A stretch of DNA of 64,000 nt from Triplophysa rosa (Eukaryota > Chordata > Actinopteri > Cypriniformes > Nemacheilidae): contig NC_079908.1 in assembly GCF_024868665.1 (NCBI RefSeq), positions 1,926,000-1,989,999 on the forward strand, given 5' to 3'. A program made the translations under genes and the position numbers. Positions within the stretch are counted from its first letter, which is position 1, and every line of letters begins with the position of its first letter. The notes under the pieces are model-generated. The model did no database searches and was not told the DNA's origin. It saw only the letters and a list, made by a program, of their open reading frames with translations. Shown piece after piece: positions 34,955-46,814 of this stretch.

Positions 34955-36660
34955 TAATGCAAGGGTCGGCAACTCGACCTAAGATCACTCTTGATCTCGA
35001 CCTAACTTCTCCAGACACTACACGTGCTTCCCCACTGGTCACATTCCGGCGCAACCTACGATCACTTTCTCCCTCCCGCTTATCATCTGTGGTCTCCACC
35101 ACGCTCCCTCCCTCTGAACAGCTCTCTCTCTTGGATACTAACAGTGCCACCGACACTCTTTGCTCCACACTAACCTCCTGCTTAGATAACCTATGCCCTC
35201 TAACATCTAGGCCATCTCGGGCATCCCCTTCTGCCCCCTGGTTATCTGATGTTCTCCGTGAGCATCGCGCCACGCTCAGGTCTGCTGAGAGAAAGAGCCG
35301 CAAATCTAAAGAACCTACTGACCTCAGTCTCTATCAGTCTCTCCTCTCTTCTTTCTCTGCTGACGTCTCATCTGCAAAAACCCTGTACTACCATGCTCAA
35401 ATTAAAGACTCGCCTGACTCTCGTACTCTCTTTAAAACCTTCTCTGCTCTTCTTTGCCCACCTGCCCCCTCACCTCAATCCGACTTAACAGCTGATGATT
35501 TTGCATCTTTCTACGTAAAGAAAACCACCACCATCAGCAGTCAGTTCCCTGTGCCACCGCCTCTTGATCACACCAAGACCCCTGACACATGCTCGTTCCC
35601 CTCTTTCTCTCTCCTATCTCAAGATGATGTCTCCAAGGTCCTGTCTTCTAACCACCCAACTATCTGCCCGCTAGATCCCATCCCCACTCATCTCCTCCTG
35701 GCCATCTCTCCATCGGTTGTTCCCGCTCTGACCCACATTATCAACTCGTCTCTCACCACTGGTACATTTCCCACAGTCTTCAAAGAGGCCCGTATTACCC
35801 CGCTACTGAAGAAACCCACTCTTAATCCTGCACTGTTAGAGAACTACAGACCGGTATCACTCCTCCCCTTCATTGCTAAAACTCTTGAACGGGTGATATG
35901 TTACCAGCTCTCATCCTTTCTCACCCAGAACAACCTCCTGGACAGCAACCAGTCTGGTTTCAAGAGCGGTCATTCCACTGAGACTGCGCTGCTCTCTGTC
36001 ATTGAAGCCCTGAGACTGGCAAGAGCTGCCTCTAACTCATCGGTACTTATTTTACTGGATCTGTCTGCTGCCTTTGACACTGTTAACCACCACATACTCC
36101 TGTCGACCCTCAAGGCTATGGGTGTCTCTGGAGTGGTGATACAATGGTTCAAATCTTACCTCACAGGTAGGACATTTAGAGTATCCTAGAGAGGAGAGGT
36201 CTCTGAGTCCCAACATCTCGACACAGGGTTGCCTCAGGGCTCAGTGCTTGGTCCGTTGCTATTTTCTATATACTTGACATCCCTAGGCTCTGTCATTCGG
36301 AAACATGGCTTTTCCTATCACTGCTATGCGGATGATACGCAACTCCACCTGTCATTTCAGCCTGACGATCCGACTGTTTCTGCACGCATTTCAGCATGCC
36401 TAGCCGACATCTCGCACTGGATGAACGACCATCACCTGCAGCTGAACCTTGCTAAAACAGAACTGCTTGTAATCCCGTCCGACACAAAGATTCATCACAA
36501 CTTCTCCATTCAACTGGGCTCATCAACCATCACATCTTCCAGAACGGCCAGAAACCTGGGAGTGGTGATCATGTTGCCAGCACCACCCGGTCCTGTAGAG
36601 ATTCATCCTCTACAATATTAGGAAAATTAGACCTTTCCTATCAGAGCATGCTACGCAAGT
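34955..36660 (+). pseudogene. L2-like LINE fragment: reverse transcriptase with one stop
   Basis: An ORF of 410 codons (34957-36189) carries the pre-RT linker and RT: ARITPLLKKPTLNP, NYRPVSLLPFIAKTLERVI, QSGFKSGHSTETALLSV, LILLDLSAAFDTVNHHILL. It stops at TAG 36187-36189, but the same region continues with [20 protein letters not shown] and [13 protein letters not shown] (the catalytic YADD) to about 36575 (ARNLGVVI). The endonuclease and the C-terminal end are missing. The copy is relatively young because only a stop and a short 3' indel interrupt it. Confidence 0.85.
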
Positions 36661-38616
36661 CCATGCTTGGTCCGTCAGCGACTTAGCGAAGCGCAGTCAT
36701 TGAGCGAAATTCTTATAGTAGGCTGAAAAAGAGCAGTTATGTTTCAGTCCGACATTGTGTGACATTACAGCCAATAATTTTAGTCATTTTTTATTTAAAG
36801 AGTGCCTAAAATAACTGTATAATAACTGATAAAGTATATTTGATTTTCGTTACTTTATTTCCGTGGACATATAGCTGCCATAATGCAACATTCAAAATAA
36901 ATGCACAAAAGATGAAATGCACTATGTACAGCTTTATTATTAATGGGGTTAATAAAAGAAACAGGCTCAATAGACCAAAACAAGGGGAAATGCGGTCTTA
37001 AAACGTCAAACCTCAATCGATACAACATTTTAGAATGTACTTTTAGAAACTTGGACAAAGTAGCTGTGTCTAAGAAAGGTTGCATGAGTCCTCCGGAGAT
37101 CGCATTTGACATCGAGGTTTATTCAGGTTTTATTTCAGAAAAGCACCTGTTACATTGGGTAAGTGACACAATGTCTGAAATGAACGTGTATCAAACCTCT
37201 TGTCGCCCGAGCACTTCCGCAAATGGACGAGGCGTTTGTAGTTGACGCGCATGCCATTGCCGTTGTGCTATTATTCAGGCTTCAGGCTCATGCGGTGTAC
37301 ATGGTACAATAATCCAGCAGCAAAAAAGTAAATCACCAAGAGGACTCAGAGCGACTCTGAGATTGAGCGAGTGGAGCGGAATTTTCAGAAAGGCGTTCTC
37401 CGCGCCGCGATAAATATTAACGCTACGCTCTCGCTCCGCTTCACTCACATGCTCTGCTGGCGCGGGCCAGATATTATTGCTAGCTGGCCAGTTTTGGCCC
37501 GCGGGCCTGCACATAATGCCACTGTTGCCACAGTAAAGTTTTGAAATTTTAACTTCTGTCATATGAACAACTCTCGCAGAGGCTAAAGGCTAAAACTAAT
37601 ACAGTCAGTCGGATACGCTAGATTCTAATGTAACTTATTTTAATGTTTATGTTTTTGTTGGTCAGTAATAGCCAGATAAAACATAAGCCGAAAATATGAT
37701 TAGTTGCTGTTACATTAATGCTACACAGTCGTTCTGATAAAAAAGGAAAATGCTACTCATGCACACAAATTCTCACTCGGGCACACGAGCCCCATGCAGG
37801 AAAAAGGGTACATTTTAACGTGTCTAAAACCAAATCTAAAACATTCTTCTATGTTGGCAAAATCATGTAGTATACAGGCAAGTTTCTTAGTGCTTCAGGA
37901 TTGCCTCAGCTGGTGTTAATGTGGTGGACCTGGGCCGAGCTCTTATCCCGGGGTTATGTTGGCAGAGAGTGGCTCTTTTGTGCTGGAGTCAGAGCCAGGT
38001 CAGTTTCCCAGCGTCGCTCTACAGACCTCCTCGGAGGGCATCCATCTGACGACTAATCCACAGGAAATACGGGCAGCTCTCTCCACTTTTCCTAGCAGAA
38101 AAATCTCCGTTAATTCAAAGCATCTGTAGGTAAGGGCTGTCCTGCCTGCTTTCCCAGAGCTCTGGCGGATGAATTCTCATTCTTTGTACAGACAAACTAA
38201 GCCTGGTTGGGGCAACTAAATTAAAACAAACATTGGTTAGATCAGGGAGGGTAAATAGCCCGTCATCAAAGATCATAGTAGTGTACATGAAAGCACCATA
38301 ATATGTCCATCATTATGGGTGCATGCTAGCTTGACTGCTTCAATCTTAGTAGCTCATTATTTGTTTAGTCATTCATACTCGCACAGTATGTCGACGCCCT
38401 ACATAGAGTTAATCCAGTTTAAATGAGCGACCAACTACAAACAAATTAAACCTAAAATCTTATGAATCTGCTTTGAATTCACCTTAAATTATATTCATCC
38501 AATGTTATGTAGTTTTAAAGCTCAAATCTTTGTCAAGACAGCCCACAGATTTGAGCCTTCTCATGAGCAGTTAAAGACTTAAACGCTGTGGTAGACTAGC
38601 ACATGATGACTTAAAA
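36661..38616. other. Intergenic; GC-rich patch and possible regulatory stretch
   Basis: Positions 37330-37520 are GC-rich with GGCCAGTTTTGGCCCGCGGG, which looks like an old DNA-transposon edge. Positions 37880-38230 are more complex than their surroundings, contain CTAATCCACAGG (a homeobox-like TAATCC core) and carry no identified repeat. No ORF is supported. Confidence 0.35.
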
Positions 38617-38971
38617 GGGTCATTCACCCAAAAGAAAAATTCTGGCATCATTTATTTACCCTCACACGGTTAAAAATCTGTATAATCTCTATTTAAAAAA
38701 CACACAAAAGAAGATATTTTGAGAAATGTCTTTGTGGTTTTGTTCAGTCAATGGGGGGGGTCATGTTGTTTGTGTTCCTGTGGCTAAGTGGTTAGCACGT
38801 TGCGTCAGTAGTGCAAAAGGTCCCCAGGGAACACACAATAACACTGTAAGCTGTTTTGGATAAGCGTTCTCCACACGTCATTGTAAATAATTACCAACTT
38901 TCTTCAACATTTTTGTTTGCAATGAAATGAGGGTGAGTAAACAATAAAAGTATTTTCATTTGGGGGTGAAC
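38617..38971. mobile_element. Miniature element (GGGTCATTCACCCAAA) with SINE inside
   Basis: The inverted termini GGGTCATTCACCCAAA and TTTGGGGGTGAAC enclose the family body GAAGATATTTTGAGAAATG. A tRNA-derived SINE interrupts it at about 38775-38892. A relative, also interrupted by a SINE, is at 52805-53370. Confidence 0.65.
38775..38892 (+). mobile_element. tRNA-derived SINE
   Basis: A box A-like TGGCTAAGTGGTTAGCACG head, a degenerate box B region, and the tail GTAAGCTGTTTTGGATAAGCG are typical of fish SINEs sharing a LINE-like 3' end. Confidence 0.65.
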
Positions 38972-39303
38972 ATGGGAGGTGCCAGGATCAAATCATCTGC
39001 AACACAGGGAACAAAAACATGAGACAGGTTTTGCAAAGACAGTCAATAATTGCCAGTGATGACTATATTTCAAGTCATCATAGCGGGGTATTGGGTAATG
39101 TTTTCAACCAGCAATAATCACACCTTGGATGAACCTCATGGGCTACTATACTGCCACAGTGTTAAGATAACCAGACTGAGGAGAGGCCTGACTACTATTG
39201 TGACTCAGCCCACGTGATCATGAATGGTGACTTCCATTAATTTCTCAAATGTCACCAACAGCAGACAGCTATAGATCTATTTATTTTTTTAAATAAATTT
39301 AAG

Positions 39304-39572
39304 GGGCAGTCGTGACCTAATGGTTAGAGAGTCAGACTCGTGACCAGAAAGTTGCCTGTTCGATTCTCAGGGCCGGCAGGTAACGACTGAGGTGCCCTTG
39401 ATCAAGGCACCTTACCCCTACTTGCTCCCCGGGCGCTGCAGTGATAGCTGCCCACTGCTCCTGGTGTATGTGTGTTTACTACTCTCCGGATGGGTTAAAT
39501 GCAGAGGTCACATTTTGGGTATGGGTCACCATACCTGACGAATAGGTCACTTTCACTTTTCACTTTCACTAT
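39304..39572 (+). mobile_element. tRNA-derived SINE (plus)
   Basis: The head is GGGCAGTCGTGACCTAATGG, followed by GTTAGAGAGTCAGAC and the box B-like GTTCGATTCTC. The body has GCACCTTACCCCTACTTGC and the tail GGGTATGGGTCACCATAC. The reverse copy at 52913-53178 shares all three parts. Confidence 0.8.
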
Positions 39573-39654
39573 TTTAAAGTGAACCTGTAAATCAAAGTAT
39601 GCATTTTCAACCAAGTATTGTCTATTTTTCTTGTTTTTGCAGGTACAACTTTAA

Positions 39655-39748
39655 TTGTTTTGCTTATAGTCAATATGTCTTATGTACAGCTGCTTTGTAA
39701 CAATGAAAATTGTAAAAAGCGCAATATAAATAAAGTTGAGTTGAATTT
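39655..39748 (+). mobile_element. LINE 3' tail fragment
   Basis: CAGCTGCTTTGTAACAATG, then GCGCAATATAAATAAAG and TTGAGTTGAA: the same tail that ends the L2-like copy at 9165. No coding part is attached. Confidence 0.65.
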
Positions 39749-40179
39749 AAGAAAAAAGAAAGAGAAGGGTACCAGTTGCATGATGGGAAATTAGAAGGCA
39801 GAAACAAAGCAGGTGTTGGCAGGAGGTGGGGGTGGTTTAGATCGGGGGTTGGACGTTTGTTAGGGGACGGTCGCCAAACAGAAGAATTCAGAGCTCTTTA
39901 TTTTCCACAGAAGAAACACACGTCCCTCACAAAAACATTGTTACAAGTGTCATTCAGACATGTAGATTTGACGCTGTGGGGTCATTACTGATTCTTTCAC
40001 CATGCTGGTGGGCTCAGGCACCCGTGAGATTTTATACACAGTTCTGATCCTGACCCCCCCTCATCTAATACATATGTACATAAATACATTCTGTAGGCCT
40101 GTGGCCAGGTATCAGGTCCTAAAGCAGGTTTGTGTCTGCTAATTGGCTGATTTTGTGTCTGAAATATACAATGTATACC
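39749..40179. other. Intergenic, nothing recognised
   Basis: A G-rich patch at 39810-39870 lies within otherwise ordinary sequence. No gene or repeat class is assigned. Confidence 0.4.
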
Positions 40180-40183
40180 TTAA

Positions 40184-40731
40184 AGGGGTCATATGGCGCG
40201 AACACATGTTTTTCTGTGTCTTTGGTGTGTTATAAGTTGCCCATGCATGTATTAGACACGTAAAATTGCAAAAATTAAAGTGTTGGAACAAAAGATGCAT
40301 TCTATCTAAAAGCGAATGCTCACCCAGACCTGCCTGAAACGCCTCGTGTAACCACACCCCCACAAATCTACATCAGTTTGTGGTATGATTTGATATGTAT
40401 ACACAAGTAAGGTGGGCGTACCTGTCAGCACAATTGAAGAGGAACGTGATGTTCAAAATATGGTAAGAGGCGTTACATTTCCGTCACACGCTTGCAGTAT
40501 TCGACCAATCACTACGCAAAGGTTAACTGGCCAATCATAGCACACCTCGCTTTTCAGACCGATGAGTTTTGTTAAAAATCAGCGCGTTTCAGAGAGGCAG
40601 GAAAAAGAGTAGATACAAACCTGCATGGTATGTGGAAAATACAACATTTTTTAACCTTAAATCGTGTGTACACATTGCATTACATCTAAAACAAACCATA
40701 ATGTTTGTTTTAGCTGTGTCATTTGACCCCT
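40184..40731. mobile_element. TTAA-flanked miniature element (548 bp)
   Basis: The inverted ends AGGGGTCATATG and CATTTGACCCCT are flanked by TTAA at 40180-40183 and 40732-40735. It is non-coding. The TTAA duplication and the AGG start match the larger element at 30164-31511, but the internal sequence differs. Confidence 0.7.
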
Positions 40732-40735
40732 TTAA

Positions 40736-42836
40736 ATGCTCTGCAAGTTGCTCTGGAAGTCTGTCTGTCTAATGAGTAAATGTAAATATCTGGTTGTATG
40801 CAAGTGTTTACATGAAGCAGCATGTAGTGTTATTTCCTCTGAAATAAAGGTGGCAGAGTTATGTACATCACACATGCATTTATTCTTCATGAATGTGTGA
40901 TCGGATGGAAGGTAAACGGAAATGTTTTCTTCAGATTTTCTCTCTCACTCTTCGGCCATTTGGTTTCCATTTTATTTATTTTCCAAAGGAAATGTCTGTA
41001 ACATAAAAATAAAAATACATTTCCATCTCAAACTAAATTACATTAGAATACCATATATTGTGTCATTTAGTTATAGACTGTTTCATCGGACGCGCGCGCA
41101 CCTGACCCCCAGTTAACTTCCGGTTTGTGTTGGGCTAGTGTCTAATAATATCACTATTTATATTTCATTTAATTTATGTTAATATTAATGTATATTACAT
41201 TATTTTACTGTATAATAATTATATTAAGTAAACAATTTGTTGAATGGGTCCTGTAGTTTTGACACATTTAAACAAACCGTATGGTACATTGACATCTAGC
41301 GGTTGAGATTGGCATCGCAGTCTAAATTCAAAATATCGGAGAGACGATTTCTTCGGTTCTTGGTTTCTTTTGATTGTTATCAGAAATAATCCACAGGCAC
41401 TCTATTCTTTGTGAATGTGTACCGGAAGTTTAGTTGGGGTCACAAAAACGCGCATGCGCAGTAACGTTTGTTTAAGTTGTTAAGATGAAACCGTCTATTC
41501 ATTCTTATATCTATTTCTTTATTTACTACAGTAACCACTGCCTAATTGTATGCGAAGACGCTTTGCAACAATGCAAAATAGTGAAAAGCGCTATGTAAAT
41601 AAAATTGAAAATATATGTTATATACTGTTTGTAAATTGACATCAAAACAACAATCATGAAGATAAAGTCCAAGTTTTCTATTTTTAATGTTTAACTGTAC
41701 AAATCATGGTAGCAAGGTTGACACTCAAATGGTCTCTTACTAACTTACTAAAGTAAACTTATTCCTTCATTATTTTAAAAACAATGAAACAGAGGAATGG
41801 TTTTGTAGAACGACCAGTTTTGACAAAGAAAGGTTTTTATACTTTATTTAAAAAACTATGCTTTATAGTACTGTATTAATAACAGTAAATGATGAATACA
41901 TAATTACAACCAAATCCTAACCTTATAGTGAGTAGGCCTATATGTTGATAAATCATATTTCTCAGTAGTTATAATTTGGGGACACCACAAAACAAAAGAC
42001 ACTGTAAACAACAATTCTTTGTGGTGTGTCTTAGTGGCATTGCTGTTTTTCCACTTTTAAAAGCATCGGAGGCTCTAGGTATCAAATTATTTGTCTAAAT
42101 AATGAAAGCAGCATCATTTTTTGTTGTGGATTGTACTTGTCTTGATAGAGAGCTGGTCACATTTTGTGGTTTGTGTTTAGTGCATGTTTTGTGTCATGTA
42201 GGGACATACAGTATTTGCGCTTGATTCAGTGTTGTTCTAGTTGCCAGAGCTCTGGATGTGATTCTCTGTGTTGCCGAATAACTAGGATAGCTGGGATTGT
42301 TGCACATATCGGATGATTTTGTTTATTCCGGAGTTTATATACTGCTGACATTTGGTCCTTCTGTGTCATTCCTAATTGTAATTAATTCTATTTTGTTTTT
42401 CTTTACACAGTCCAGGTTGTTTGTCTTGTTTGAATTTTAAGCCGTTTATGCAACTCTTCAATAATGCACCTCTCCTTTCATGTGCCTTCAATCCTGAAAA
42501 GCCTGGCCACTTATTGCTCAGATTCTCGTTTTTGAAGATATTCACAGATTTCTTTTATTTTGGCTGATGTTGTTTAAACGTGTTTAGTGTTGCATACAAT
42601 TCTTTCTAATTAACAGGATTTGCCCATTTTCACAGGAGTTCTATAGGTGTTATGTCGTCACCTTGGAATTATAAGGTTCTATCTGTGGTCTGAGTAGTTT
42701 TGAGACATTGAGCTTTAAAGTTTTTGCATTTCATATAGCAAAAATGATGAGGAACATATCTCTTTTATACATGAGACCGAAATGTACAATATCAACATTG
42801 TCTGAAATTTGTAAATGGGACTTTTTGGAACAGGTC
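40736..42836. other. Intergenic with one LINE tail
   Basis: A LINE tail fragment is at 41545-41612 (GACGCTTTGCAACAATG, GCGCTATGTAAATAAAATTG). A CG run is near 41090. The rest is AT-rich without ORFs or repeats I can name. Confidence 0.45.
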
Positions 42837-42953
42837 TAACACCGTGTCCTAACCAAACACGACGCGACGCTGCGACACACAATAAAAGGTATCTTTTCCA
42901 TGTTAATCAGAGGTTTTGTCCTAACCAGCGCTGCGTGACGAGCAACAGCCGTT
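42837..42953 (-). mobile_element. Host miniature element of DIRS B, left part
   Basis: It starts TAACACCGTGTCCTAACCAA, the terminus of the 501-bp family (intact at 13238-13738, opposite orientation). It is continuous up to ACAGCCGTT, where DIRS B begins. The other part is at 48400-48771. Confidence 0.8.
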
Positions 42954-42971
42954 CCCTATCGATACTTCACT

Positions 42972-43186
42972 CGTACTGCGTAGCAGGACGCTATGGGGAA
43001 AACTCCTTTTTCTCCGATGACTGAAGCTTTACAATAACGCAGTGAATACTGCACGGCCATTGGTGCGTGCAAAGTAAAACTTTGAGCCAATGGCAGCGAA
43101 GCTGCACGGACCTATGGCGATGGTGCCCGCCAAAATGGGCAGGGCTTATGGCTATATAAGCAGACACATCGCCGTAGGGTCCTCAG
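42972..43186 (+). repeat. DIRS B left inverted terminal repeat
   Basis: About 215 bp, mirrored at 48139-48353 (for example GCAGTGAATACTGCACGGCC, CGCCAAAATGGGC, GTAGGGTCCTCAG). It contains the TATA-like box at 43153. Confidence 0.9.
43153..43159 (+). promoter_or_regulatory. TATA-like box of DIRS B
   Basis: TATATAA in GGCTATATAAGCAG within the left terminal repeat, about 240 bp before the first gag ATG. The mirrored repeat has a related TATATAGAC on the other strand. Confidence 0.5.
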
Positions 43187-43390
43187 ATTTCTTCTCCTTC
43201 AGCGACGACTTCTACCTCGCTACTCGGACTGATAGCTTCGCCATCGGAAAAGCATGCAGTGGACTGGAACGCTCTGCTCAGTGATTTCGCTGGTTTTCTC
43301 AGCAGCGCTGGTTCCTGTTCCCTGCCGCCATCTGGCAAGCTCTAAAACAGCAAATTTCCTGAGCAAATTTCCTGTGGCGTTGTTGCAAAT

Positions 43391-45250
43391 GCCGCGCCGT
43401 CACTGTCATTCGTGTGGGATATCCCTGCACGCCGCTGATGGTCACGGCGAGTGCGTCTCATGCTTGGGAGTTTCCCACGCTCAAGACGCACTCAGAGAGA
43501 TGGAATGCCCTCATTGCGAGAGCATGAGTCTCTTCTCTCTGCGCTCGCGGATAGCTTTCTTCTCAGAGAGCGAATCTGCTTCTCGATCCCTCCCGCTTCA
43601 CTCTACGGAGACGAAGCAGCGGGGTAGAGGAACTAAGCGCTCGGGGAAGCGCGAGCTCACGTCCCCCCTCGGCGAGCCTCGCCTTCTCCACAGAGAGAAA
43701 ATTTGCCAGTTCGTTTTTCCCAGGCCGACCAGCATCCGGCATGGTCTCGTTTGGCGGAAGCGAATTCAAGGAAGACGACAACATGTCGTTAGCGGCTTCA
43801 GACGGGGAGGAGCTGTCGGGCTCGGTTTTCGACCCCGCCCCCCTGCCGTCTATAGAGCACAGCGAACCCGCGCCGGGTCTGGATTCCGAGCTTTTTCGGG
43901 TCCTTACTAAGGCTGTGGAGGAGCTGGGCTTAGAGTGGTCCTCTCCGGAGGAACCCGCTCGCAGCCGCCTGGAGGAATGGTTCCTGCCGGGGCGCCGCCA
44001 AGCCCCTCGTCAGCGAACTTCACCGTTCTTCCCGGAGGTTCACAATGAACTCACCAGGTCATGGCGCGCTCCCTACTCGGCCCGTCTACGACCCTCTTCT
44101 TCCTCCGCTCTCACCTCGGTTGACGGCGTAGAGGAAAAAGGATATGAGAAGCTGCCTCCCCTGGATGAGTCGGTGGCCGCACATCTGTGTCCGCCCTCGG
44201 CCATCGGTTGGACGGCAAAAGCGGCCCATCCCTCTAAGCCGTGCAAAACCACCTCGGCCCTCGCTGGACACGCATTCTCGTCCGCCGGCCAAGCGGCTTC
44301 AGCATTGCATTCCATGGCAGTGCTTCAAGTGTACCAGGCCAAACTCCTCCAGGGCATGGACGTGTCCGGTACAGATATCGCGCCCTTCAAAGAACTGCGG
44401 AGTGCGACGGATCTCGCCCTACGCGCCACCAAGGCCACGGCCCAGGCGATAGGCAGATCGATGGCCAGTCTCGTGGTGCTCGAGCTCCATCTGTGGCTGA
44501 CGCTCACAGAGATCAAGGAAGCAGACAAGGTCCCCTTCCTCGATGCTCCAGTATCCGCTGCCGGCCTCTTCAGACCAGCAGTGGAGGGTTTTGCAGAACG
44601 CTTCACCGCAGCGCAGAAATCTTCGCAGGCCATGAAGCACTTCCTGCCCAAGAGACCCGGGTCCAGACCTGCGTCGGCTCACCCCAAGCCAGCGCCGACT
44701 CAGCAGCCGGTGAAGGCCACGCCCCCCGCTGCCCAGAAGGTAACAGGAGCTGAGACGCGTCAACGATCTCGCTCCGGGAGACGTTTCCCCCACCCTCAGC
44801 GTCAGGAATCCGGCCAAAGATCACGCTGGACCCTGTGCCTCAGGCACCATCCTGAGACCGAGGAAAGTAAGAGGAAGGGACTGTGTCTCGCTGCGGCTGG
44901 ACCTCCTTCAAAGAAGGCTCTTTTGTGCGCCCAAACACCCCGTTCTGTTCCGGGTGCCGGCGAAAATGTGTTTTTGTTCCACAGTGTGAATACCGAGTCT
45001 GTTCTAACGCCCGCACAACCCACCGCTGTTATAGCGGGCACTTGTATAAAACACAAACATTGTCAGAAAAAGAGCAACCTTCCTCTTCCACTCTCCACAG
45101 GAGTCAAGCCCCTGAAAGGCGGCATACCTCCCCAATGCATTCAACCCCTTGCCATACGGGCCGAGGCTTGGCGGGTTATCCCCGGGGTATCGGATTGGGT
45201 AATGGGAATAATATCTCGAGGATATTCACTCCAGTTCGCTCGCAGACCCC
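43391..45250 (+). pseudogene. DIRS B gag
   Basis: It begins at MPRRHCHSCGISLHAADGHG (ATG at about 43391) with CxxC pairs (CHSC, CVSCLG, CPHCES), a zinc-binding head. One frameshift near 43700-43760 moves the reading into 43741-45279, where EELSGSVFDPAPLPSIEH, FRVLTKAVEELGLEWSSPEE and HSMAVLQVYQAKLLQGM follow, then a basic Pro/Arg-rich tail. This is the usual DIRS Gag layout. Only one shift is needed, so decay is modest. The 43741 ATG could also be read as the start of a shorter product. Confidence 0.8.
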
Positions 45251-45315
45251 CGCGTTTCCGCGGGATGATCACCACCTGAGTCCAGAGTGCGAATTCACAC
45301 GTTCTGCGCACAGAG

Positions 45316-45715
45316 TTGGGGAACTTACTGGACAAAGGAGCCATAGAACTGGTTCCTCCAGATCAAACCGAGTCGGGCTTCTACAGCCGCTACTTCCTCG
45401 TACCCAAAAAGGATGGCGGTCTCCGCCCCATCCTCGATCTCAGACATCTGAACCGTGCCCTTATGAAACGGCGTTTCAGAATGATTACACTGAAACAGAT
45501 CCTCGCGCAAATATACCCAGGGGACTGGTTCTTCTCCCTGGATCTGAAAGACGCATACTTCCACATCCAGATAGCCCCTCATCACAGACGATTCTTGAGA
45601 TTCGCCTACGAAGGGGTTGCATATCAATACATGGTCCTTCCATTCGGACTGTCTCTAGCTCCTCGCACTTTCACGAAGTGCATGGACACGGCTCTATCCC
45701 CTCTCAGAATGCGGG
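45316..45715 (+). pseudogene. DIRS B reverse transcriptase lacking catalytic motif
   Basis: NLLDKGAIELVPPDQTESGF, YSRYFLVPKKDGGLRPILD, WFFSLDLKDAYFHIQIAPHH and LPFGLSLAPRTFTKCMDTAL cover the RT fingers and palm, including the first catalytic Asp (LDLKDAY). Directly after ALSPLRM the sequence jumps to a segment belonging past the YLDD motif and thumb (compare the intact motif in DIRS A near 26970). So the YxDD block is deleted and this RT cannot be active. Confidence 0.88.
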
Positions 45716-45817
45716 AATCCGACAGCCAGAATCGCGCCAGACCGTGCCCTAGCCATTCAGCAGCTCGCGGCCTCTTTTACACCCGGAGCGTCACGCCCCC
45801 TCAAGGCGTTTCAGGAG

Positions 45818-46380
45818 ATGCTGGGTCTCATGGCCTCCGCGTCTCAAGTACTGCAGTTGGGCGTTCTTCGGATGCGTCCGCTGCAGTACTGGCTGAAACC
45901 GAGAGTTCCGCCACGCCTACGCGTCTGGGTGGATCAGGTCTGTGTAACAGCTCTAGCCCCATGGAGGGATCCTCTTTGGTTGGAGCAGGGTGTGCCCCTG
46001 GGTGCCACATGCAGACGAAAGGTGGTCACAACAGACGCCTCCAAAACGCGTTGGGAGGCTCTGTGCGATGGCACAGAGGTTCAGGAAAAGGACTCAGGAA
46101 AAGGACCTGCACATCAACTGCCTAGAAATGCAGGCAGTATGGCAGGCTCTTCGCCACTTCCTGCTGGTCTTACGGGACCGCCACGTCTTAGTCCGATCGG
46201 ACAGCATGACAGTGGTGTCCTACATAAATCACCAGGGAGGCCTCTCCTCAAGATGCCTTTTCTCCCTGGTACTTTGCCTCTTGGAATGGGCTCAGTGCAA
46301 TCTGCACTCACTAAGGGCAACTCATGTGCCAGGCAGACTGAACCAGGGAGCAGATATGCTATCTCGGAGCAACGTCCCTT
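45818..46380 (+). pseudogene. DIRS B RNase H
   Basis: In frame 45818, LGLMASASQVLQLGVLRMRP (connection), then RKVVTTDASKTRWEALCDG (first Asp). A shift into frame 45990 gives INCLEMQAVWQALRHF (Glu) and LVRSDSMTVVSYINHQGG (Asp), then RATHVPGRLNQGADMLSR. All three catalytic blocks are visible, in two frames. Confidence 0.85.
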
Positions 46381-46814
46381 CAGAGGAATGGATGCTCCAC
46401 CCCAAGTCGGTTCAGAAAATTTGGGAAGTCTTCGGCAAGGCAGAAATCAACCTTTTTGCCTCAAAAGACAACACTCATTGCCCAACCTATTTTTCGAAGG
46501 ACAGGGACGCCTTGGCCCACAACTGGCCCAACCGGCTCCTCTATGCCTTCCCCCCGATCGCTCTCATACCACAGACGATCAGGAGGATCAGAGAACAGGC
46601 GCACAAGGTGCTGTTCGTAGCCCCACTCTGGAAGAACCAGCCTTGGGTTGCGGAACTGTCTCAGCTGCTCGTAGCAGCCCCGTGGCCTATTCCCCTGAGA
46701 CGGGACCTCCTCTCTCAGGCAGGCAACACAATTTGGCACCCCCAGCCAGAGCTGTGGGCTCTGCACCTTTGGCCTCTCGACGGGAGCCTACGGTCCTCCC
46801 CGAGAGTGTCATGA
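46381..46814 (+). pseudogene. DIRS B methyltransferase-like region
   Basis: In frame 45990-46814: EEWMLHPKSVQKIWEVFGKA, EINLFASKDNTHCPTYFSKD, YAFPPIALIPQTIRRIREQA, VLFVAPLWKNQPWVAELSQL, PLRRDLLSQAGNTIWHPQPE. This matches the segment between RNase H and recombinase in DIRS elements that is usually described as DAM-like methyltransferase. Its role is uncertain. Open to a TGA at 46812-46814. Confidence 0.75.

Noticed and set aside
43563..44824. Minus-strand ORFs over DIRS B gag
   Set aside because: Shadows of the GC-rich plus-strand gag; they contain no recognisable domain.
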